A stretch of 64,000 nucleotides of DNA from Gordionus sp. m RMFG-2023 (lineage: Eukaryota > Nematomorpha > Gordioida > Chordodea > Parachordodidae), in assembly GCF_954871325.1 (NCBI RefSeq), contig NC_088776.1:13640052-13704051 (forward strand). Direction: 5' to 3'. Positions 56,999 through 64,000 of the stretch are shown in pieces. Each line of letters opens with the position of its first letter. The stretch's first letter is position 1. The position numbers and the translations under genes were made by a program. The notes below the pieces were generated by a model. It made no database searches and had not been told where the DNA came from. It saw nothing but the letters and a program-made list of their open reading frames with translations.

Positions 56999-58064
56999 AC
57001 ATCCATCAACCTCCATATATTAATATATTGATAAAGTTGTTATATATATATATTAATGGTCACTAGGGAGAAAAATTTGGGAGCCAGCCCCCCCCCCTTC
57101 TCTCCACAAACACTTTTCCGAACCACCCTCCTAGTTCATGGGGGGGGGGGTACTTCCCTTTTAATTTATATATTCTTATTCATTATAATTTTATACAGGC
57201 CCTTGGTCCAAAACAAGATATAATGGTTTAAAATATTTAAAATTTAGGAGCTGGAATGAATACGGTTTCTGAACTGAAATGAAAAATAGGCACATATTTA
57301 TATTTATATTAATTTACTTAAATTTAAGTTATTTATTATTATTTTTAGCGATTTACTAATTTAAAGTTTTATTATCTCTAATTAATTTAAAATCCCGCGT
57401 ATAATTGAATAAAAGCTAAAAATCGGCTAATTCGATACAATCTTTAGGTACCGAAAAAAACCGCTATGCATTAAGAATCACATTAGATATTAATATTTCT
57501 TGATTTCATCCTTGCAAAATTTTCCAATGTCTTAGTAAAATGCAAATATGTTTAAATTCTTTACAACCTCGAGAAGCTTTCGGAACTCCCAACGTGAGAT
57601 GCATAGTCATTAAAATTCTTAGGGTAGTAAATATATTAGGAGATATCAATTATAGTTTATAATAGCACGGCATCGCGTCTCTTATACGTTATACGTGATG
57701 TTAAATTATACACCTATGCTATCGTTTAGCCATATGTTACGCAGCTCAACCATCGTCGCGGATAACTTTCCAGAAGAATATTTTCTGGAATGTTTTTTAT
57801 AAATATATAAGATAAAAATTATAAGTTATGATAAAAAAAATCAAAAGCAGCATATTCTCCTTTTTCGTTCCCCTTTAGCCGACTCTGTTTATTACATTGT
57901 ATATATTTCATATTTTATTATAATACCTAATTTATATTCTAAGATGCTTATTCATGGTATCGTGAAAAAAGGATAAGAGAAAGAATATATTTCAATTCAT
58001 AAATGCAATTCTTTTTAAATGAACAGCTTCCAGTTCCTAGGTAAAATGCATAGGTTCTTGACTA

Positions 58065-58600
58065 GAGCCATGCATCGGATCTATTTTTTTCGGTTCTGTC
58101 AGATTTTTATAAACTGCCCGCTTCTTTGATCCCGGGAACTTCTACTCAAGGGAAGGGGGGAGGGGGTGTAACACAAGATGGTCAATAAAATTGGATATAT
58201 TTGAATGGGCGGGAAGGGGTAGTTAATTTGGATCTCGTCTTTTTGGTAATTTTGATTTTGCAGGAGAGTGATAGGGGATAAATCCGATCTCCCGATTTTT
58301 TAAGAGATTCGAGTCTAATCTAAGCATTTATATTTTAAATAGGCTGGAGTCTGGTCTGATCATAAAAAATATCAAAGAAAGTTATTAGACTGAGGAATAT
58401 ATATTAAATTTAAAGAAGAAAAAATTATAATAAGAGCGAGAGGATAGTAAAAATAAATTGTTGTTTTTCTTGCAAAAAAACATTTCATTAAGAAAAAAAT
58501 TGTTTGAAATTTTAAAGGGACAGGTACGGCTCGACCAAGAAATATCTGTCTAACCGAGAAATGTGATTTAGGTCAGATAGGACGAGTGCGTGCAGGGCTG
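58065..58600. repeat. Family A-like decayed repeat
   Basis: Starts gccatgcatcggatct, contains ggctggagtctggtctgatc and ggacaggtacggctcgacc, and ends aggacgagtgcgtgcag. It includes a G-rich stretch (58150-58168). Confidence 0.35.
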
Positions 58601-59629
58601 TTATATTATACCTTGACTCAAATAAAATATTATTATAACTAAAGCGTTAATTCTTAGAAAAAATTAGCAATAGGTCAAATTTAGCTTCCTTTCCTCTTAC
58701 CCTCTCTTATCTGGAGGCTAAAATTTTTTTAGTTTGCAACTCGACCGATGCGCCGTGGTTTGGCCACTATTATGTGAAGTAATAAAAATATATTACATTT
58801 AATTTTAATGGCTAGCAATCGATATTACCAAATGTTATATAATTAGGCATATATTCTTATATCATATTTTTACGCTTAGTAAATGCGAAGATTTACAAAA
58901 TTCATAATATTTTCTCTCAATATATATTTTTAATCTTATTATCAAATATAATATTTCATCTGTTGATAAAATATTGAATTTCTCTTTTTATAAAACAAAT
59001 TCACTTTGTTCTTTTTTTTAGCACTTGTTAAATTATTTTTACAAATTATTTTATGCTAGTATTTTTCAAAAAAGTTTTTCTTTAATTAACAAATTAGTTT
59101 TAGTATTAAATTACTTTTATTAAGAGTTTCAAAGAAAGAGAGAAGGAAAAATCGGAAATGGTTATTCAATAAATAAATGCAATTTTTGCAGCAAATGCAT
59201 TAATTATGCAATTTTTATTATTATATATCAGATTAAAATTAGCATAATGATATATTATAATACGATCTCTACGATTCGATCTATACGATTCAATCTATGT
59301 TTCTTCAATTATAACACGTTCAGTAATTGATCAAATCTTTCAAATCAAAAATAATTCTCTAACTATTTGATTTTATAGTTAAATATTGATAATACTTTAA
59401 TATAATCTTGTTTAAATATTTTTATTTTATGAAAGCCTTGTGGGGAAATTACAAAATAATCTTTGAATTCAAAAAATTGGATATTTTATTCTACTTTATA
59501 ATTAAAATTTCATAGTATGTGATAAGTTTTAATGGAATAGCGATTTATAGAAATCATCATAACAATGATGTGGTGAAGAAGAAGGTGAAGAAGGGAGGGG
59601 GGGGGGTGGTGAAGAAGGAGGGAGGGGGG

Positions 59630-59900
59630 AGCATGAGTCCCTCCCCCATTTGAGATTTTGCTTATTTACGTAATATTATTTTAAGCTAATAAAAAATTAC
59701 CACACAATTCCCCACCATCTCTTTTCAAAAAATATATACAATTTATGTCATTTATAAACAATAATTTTTTTTTTAAAAACTGATGATTACTAATTCTTTA
59801 AAATAATAACTATAATTCAAAAATTTAAGAAAAAAAGCATTTTAATAAAAAGAGGTAAAAACCCAAAATTATTTTTTAAAATGTAAACCCAACAAAGGTC
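59630..59900 (-). repeat. Repeat family E, inverted copy
   Basis: Reverse complement of the core at 33204: gctaataaaaaattacc, caattccccaccatc and aaaatatatacaatttatg. Preceded by GAAGGAGGGAGG-type simple sequence and a poly-G run. Confidence 0.5.
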
Positions 59901-60260
59901 TGCAACAAGTGGCCTAAAGCCTTCTGATAAAATAAAAAATCTCACTTTAGCAAAATCAGGCTATACCTATATCTATCGATTTTAAATTGAGGAATATAAC
60001 ATCACCCAGTATTCCGTTCCAATAATCATAGGCTATTTTATAGTTAATATATATTTTATTAAAACTACACCCTTTTAAAATGGGAAATTCTGATTTTCTC
60101 CTAAAAATCGAACTTGATTTGAAAAAAATATTTTGTTCCAACCTTGCCGTACTGTTGGTACGTTGGTTCAACAATAGTTGATAGTTGGTTCACCAAAGAA
60201 ATGAGGGACTAAATAAAAGATCATATTTTTCATATTGTTATAATACTAGAGGCTTTAAAG

Positions 60261-60840
60261 CAGGGTTGTGCATTTGACCGGTCAAATAGAATTCGGTCAA
60301 TTGACGACAGGTCAAATATGTTCAAATACGCTCAAATTCAAATAAATGTTTTTTAAGACAATATTAACTTTTTTATAATATAATATTTTTATTTTTTTAA
60401 ATTCTATAATTAATGTTTCGCTTTCCATGGCATAATTTTGTTCTTATTTTTATTCAATATTTTTCTTTAACAATTTTAATAAATAGGTTATGATATACTC
60501 TTACCAATTTCTGGTCGACGAGATCTTCAATCGATTTCTTGGATGAATATTACCCCAAACCGATTAATTTCTTTCTGAAAAAGAAGTATTAGGAATTGTT
60601 AGTGAGGTTTATAGACACTTCTCTCAATGTTCAAGGTGGACCAAGACCATTCCAACAACTTGAGGACAAATTCGGATTATTTTTCATGAAAGTTACTGCT
60701 TTTCATATATTTTATCGCCCTATTAATTCCGTAATTTATGATACCACTTAAAATATCTTGATTATAATCACCTTGTAAAACAAATTGAATTATGTGTTTT
60801 CCAAATTGAGCATATCGTTTTTTACTTGGACCAACGTACA
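60261..60840 (-). mobile_element. Possible hAT relic
   Basis: Begins cagggttgtgcatttgaccg, a hAT-like CAGGG terminus. The - strand around 60560-60740 carries a broken frame resembling the middle of a hAT transposase (INRAIKYMKSSNFHEK, then LLEWSWSTLNIERS). The other terminus and a target duplication were not found. Confidence 0.3.
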
Positions 60841-63359
60841 TTTATCCCTTTGCACTTACAACTATAAGATAGCTATATGTTAGAGAATAGTTTTAAATTT
60901 TTCATCCAAAATATTTATTCATTTAATTTATTGGTAATTTGTTTCAGACAAATATCCAACTTCTTCAACAGCTGCTATCAGAACTTTCTTGCATATTTGT
61001 ATTTGTTCCTTACACATTTTATATGTTGGAATACATTCAGAAATAAAACTCAAACTTAAAAGATAATTTTTTAAAATTGTAGATTTTATAAACAGGATTT
61101 TCTAACCGGGAGTCGGTGAAGGGACTCGTGGAAATTATTCTTACTACATATAAAGATTGATTTTAGTTTTTGAGTCTTAAATTTTAGTAATCTCTGTTAT
61201 AAAAATATATATGCCTAGTTTTTTTTATTAAATATGATTATATCAATATTTGTGACCACAACTATATTGTGTTATCATTTTTATTTTTCAGGCCTTGTAA
61301 ATCCTGAGCCCATGCTCACTAAATTAATGATTATTATAAAAAATGATTTTGAACTAAACTTCTTATCTATAAAATCTAAGCCAATTCTTTTAAAAACTCA
61401 TTATATGTGTATATATTATAATATTCACGCCAAAAAATGAAGTTCAAATAAGGCAATCTATAAAGCGCATTATCACATTTATATTTGCTTTAAAAAAAAT
61501 TTTATTGATGAGACGATAAAAATGGATTGAGAACTTTAAATGACTATGTTATATATTATAATATGATTATAATGAATGCTGAATAAAAGTAGCACGAGTA
61601 AAAATGTAGCTAACAAGATTAATCTTTTCTGCCAATATCCGTTACATTGTGTTCTTGCACAGTACACTTTTCTGAGGCGTTTTTGTCCGGTACATTTTTA
61701 CCACATTAAAACGTCCAATATTTTAATAATCACTCAATGGTGAGTCATTAATTATTTTTCAAATTGATCCGCCATGTTCACAATTGGTATATCTTAAAGT
61801 CATATGGATGGATGTGGTGATTCTTGGTTTTATTTTTTCTATGCTATACCTAAATCAATTTACAGAGTTGCTAAACTAATTTTTCTCTTTATTGTTATGC
61901 TTGAAAATTTGACTTCATGATTTCACATTAGCGACATTTGATCATATTTTGAAATTTTTTTAATTATATTAATGTTCATATAGAATGTAAATAAATTTTG
62001 ATAATCATTTATAGGATTATATATACTTTAATTTAGAAATGTTTAGAATAAATAACCTCAAAAATATCTTACGGGGAAAAAAATATAAATGTTATATAGC
62101 TAGCAGGAAAGACCGGGTATTTTTATGAAATGGGAGATCTTGTAAGAACTCGGATTTTTATTCTAGAAATTTAAATCATATAATGCTTTACAAAAATTCT
62201 GCATGTTATCCAAAATAAATTAAAATTATAGTCGCATATTCATTATATAATATTCCAATATATATAATCTACCTAATCTAATCTAAATATTACTTTCCTA
62301 TCATCTTAATGTATTATAATTTAAGGAGATTATGTGGTCTAATAATGTTTGTTTTTCTTTTACATGCATTTTTTTTTTTGCAAATTCATTTTTCCAACCC
62401 GATTAAATTTTATCCAGTCTCAATCGAATTAGATTGAGCCCGACCATTTTCAACTCGAAGTCTGTTTTAAAGAATTGTCAATTGATAGGTATAAACAAGG
62501 CCTTTTTCGGAGGCTAAGGCTTAGCGACCGTGACTGAGCCATTTTAACTTTTAATATAGTATGAAATCTATATATAATTTAATAAATTTATTACTATATA
62601 ATTTTGATCCATTTTCATCTAATAATATTTATTTTTTTTCTCAACCAAATTAGTTACAAATTTATCTTAAACGAAATTTGCATTTTAATTTGATAAATAA
62701 TATAATTTACAAATATCTTTCAATGCATAGTTGAAAATATTAAATGTATACCTTTCTAACATAGTTTGTCAAAATAACAGATTCTGAATTACCTCTTATC
62801 AAAATGTAGGTATATAATTCTTACTCATTCCAACCAAAATAGAGGGGAAATTTTTGAATCCATCCATCATTAAATAAAGCAGAAATTTTTGTTCCACCTG
62901 TCAGCAAATAAAGGAGGAATTTATGATATCCAGCTATTCTCAGCGCTATCTTCTGGTAATTTTATACTTTTGGTAAAAAATTAGTTTGGAGAGTTTAATA
63001 TATGATTTCTTTTTTAAATAGCCACATCTCGTGATAACAACAACAACTCTGAGGTTAATATATACCCGGTCTCCTCCTATATTGCTTGCGATATAAGATT
63101 ATTTTTTCAATGTTAACATTAAATTGGTATATAATTTTAAATTTGGGCCGGGATTAAAAATAATAGGTTTAAAAACACAGGTAAGGCATAATAATTTTTC
63201 TTTAAACCCGAGTCGGGTCGATTTTACCAAAATTAATATACATATCAGTTGGAAAAGTGTTGAAAAATTATATAATAGATCATAACATTCATTTACTACT
63301 CAAATTTTAAATTTTCCATTTGAAACCATTTAAAGATAGCCACAATTATTTAAAATGAC

Positions 63360-63579
63360 GAGATTTTAAAAATCCGGAGAATGATAAATATTTTTAGAAT
63401 TCGGGCCATGCTTAGATACTCCAGAGTCGGGATAAAGATACATTTTAAAAAATATATATTAGAGTCGGTTTTAAAAATTAATTTTTTAAAAAAATCCGAG
63501 CCAGCCAAAACAATATTATGCAGCCTGGATATTTTGTTCATGATGGCAGAAAGGTTTGGACCTCTTGCCAACAACACTA
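63360..63579. repeat. MITE family B, partly replaced copy in reverse orientation
   Basis: gcagcctggatattttgttc and cagaaaggtttggacctc match the reverse complement of the family B core at 9506, and the element ends caacaacacta. The left half has a different sequence (ccagagtcgggataaag). Confidence 0.45.
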
Positions 63580-64000
63580 TCTCTGATTTTTATTTAAAAA
63601 ATCAAATAAATTTGAATTAAATGATTATATTTCACATTTATTCTTTTTATAATTAAAAAAACTGTCTATTATCATATCTAGTTTATAAAAAAAACAAATT
63701 TGTTTTATTCAGAACAAATAATAGATCTAAAGAGCATGATCTTGATATTTCACCAACCAACTATGTCTTTATTGGCTAAAATCTATAGAATCTATATATA
63801 ATAGTATATATATATAAGAATTTTTTTTATATTTTTTTTAGAAATCATGTAATAAAATTTTTATGACGAATTCGGCGTGGGAATATTATGTGTATTAAAA
63901 AATAATGTTAAAATAATTTTTAAATTTTATTTAAAATAGATGTTAAATAAATATCTCAAATTTGTACTTTAAATGTTTTAATGGGTCTATATTAAATTTT

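Larger units (their letters stand above)
56216..64000. other. Region upstream of Tbx20 gene 2
   Basis: AT-rich DNA with decayed family A (56745, 58065), E (59630), hAT-like (60261) and B (63360) sequences. The stretches 57.2-58.0, 58.6-59.6 and 60.9-63.3 kb contain nothing I can name. No exon recognised. Poly-G/C runs occur at 57089, 57139 and 59599. Confidence 0.6.

Noticed and set aside
1-64000. LTR retrotransposon, virus-derived or Polinton sequence
   Set aside because: No reverse transcriptase, integrase, capsid or polymerase motif and no long terminal repeats were recognised.

Overview
The window is a piece of a very AT-rich invertebrate animal genome. It is nuclear and eukaryotic: genes have GT-AG introns, and the non-coding DNA is packed with short inverted-repeat elements, hAT and piggyBac relics and microsatellites. 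The main content is a pair of linked T-box genes of the Tbx20 class (the class that includes Drosophila midline and H15). The lineage cannot be fixed from the sequence alone; a bilaterian, probably a protostome, is the most I can infer.

Gene 1 (+ strand, 145-32875) has seven exons that join in frame through matching phases to a 760-residue protein. It has an eh1-like Groucho-binding motif near the N-terminus and a full Tbx20-type T-box. Its first two introns are about 18 kb and 11 kb. Gene 2 (- strand, 54881 down to about 47791) has the same architecture: eh1-like exon, split T-box, and the same intron phases 1, 2, 0, 0, 2, 1. It is much shorter (introns of 46 nt to 3.2 kb) and its T-box is clearly more divergent. 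The two genes are arranged tail to tail, so the window spans an old duplication of one transcription factor gene. The last exon of gene 2 was not found with confidence.

Between them, on the - strand at 39594-40784, is an apparently intronless gene for a 396-residue protein with an acidic, mixed N-terminal part and a lysine-rich tail. I do not recognise its family. About 230 bp upstream of the gene 2 start codon is a 1.1-kb purine-only (AAAAG/AATAG/AGAAG)n tract.

Repeats explain most of the rest. Family A is a GGCCCGG-rich hAT-type MITE with TAGAGATCTGCA ends and 8-bp target duplications. Family B is a 220-bp hAT-type MITE with TAGTGTTGTTAAAC ends and 8-bp duplications. Families C and D share GGGGAGACTGGG ends. 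Family E contains poly-G runs. Family G is about 320-370 bp with long inverted ends. Larger elements are a degraded hAT (2065-4545) with a perfect 8-bp duplication, a second internally deleted hAT (11375-11939), and a truncated piggyBac transposase (51430-52616) split by a family A copy. I recognised no LTR retrotransposon, virus copy, Polinton, tRNA, rRNA or CRISPR array.
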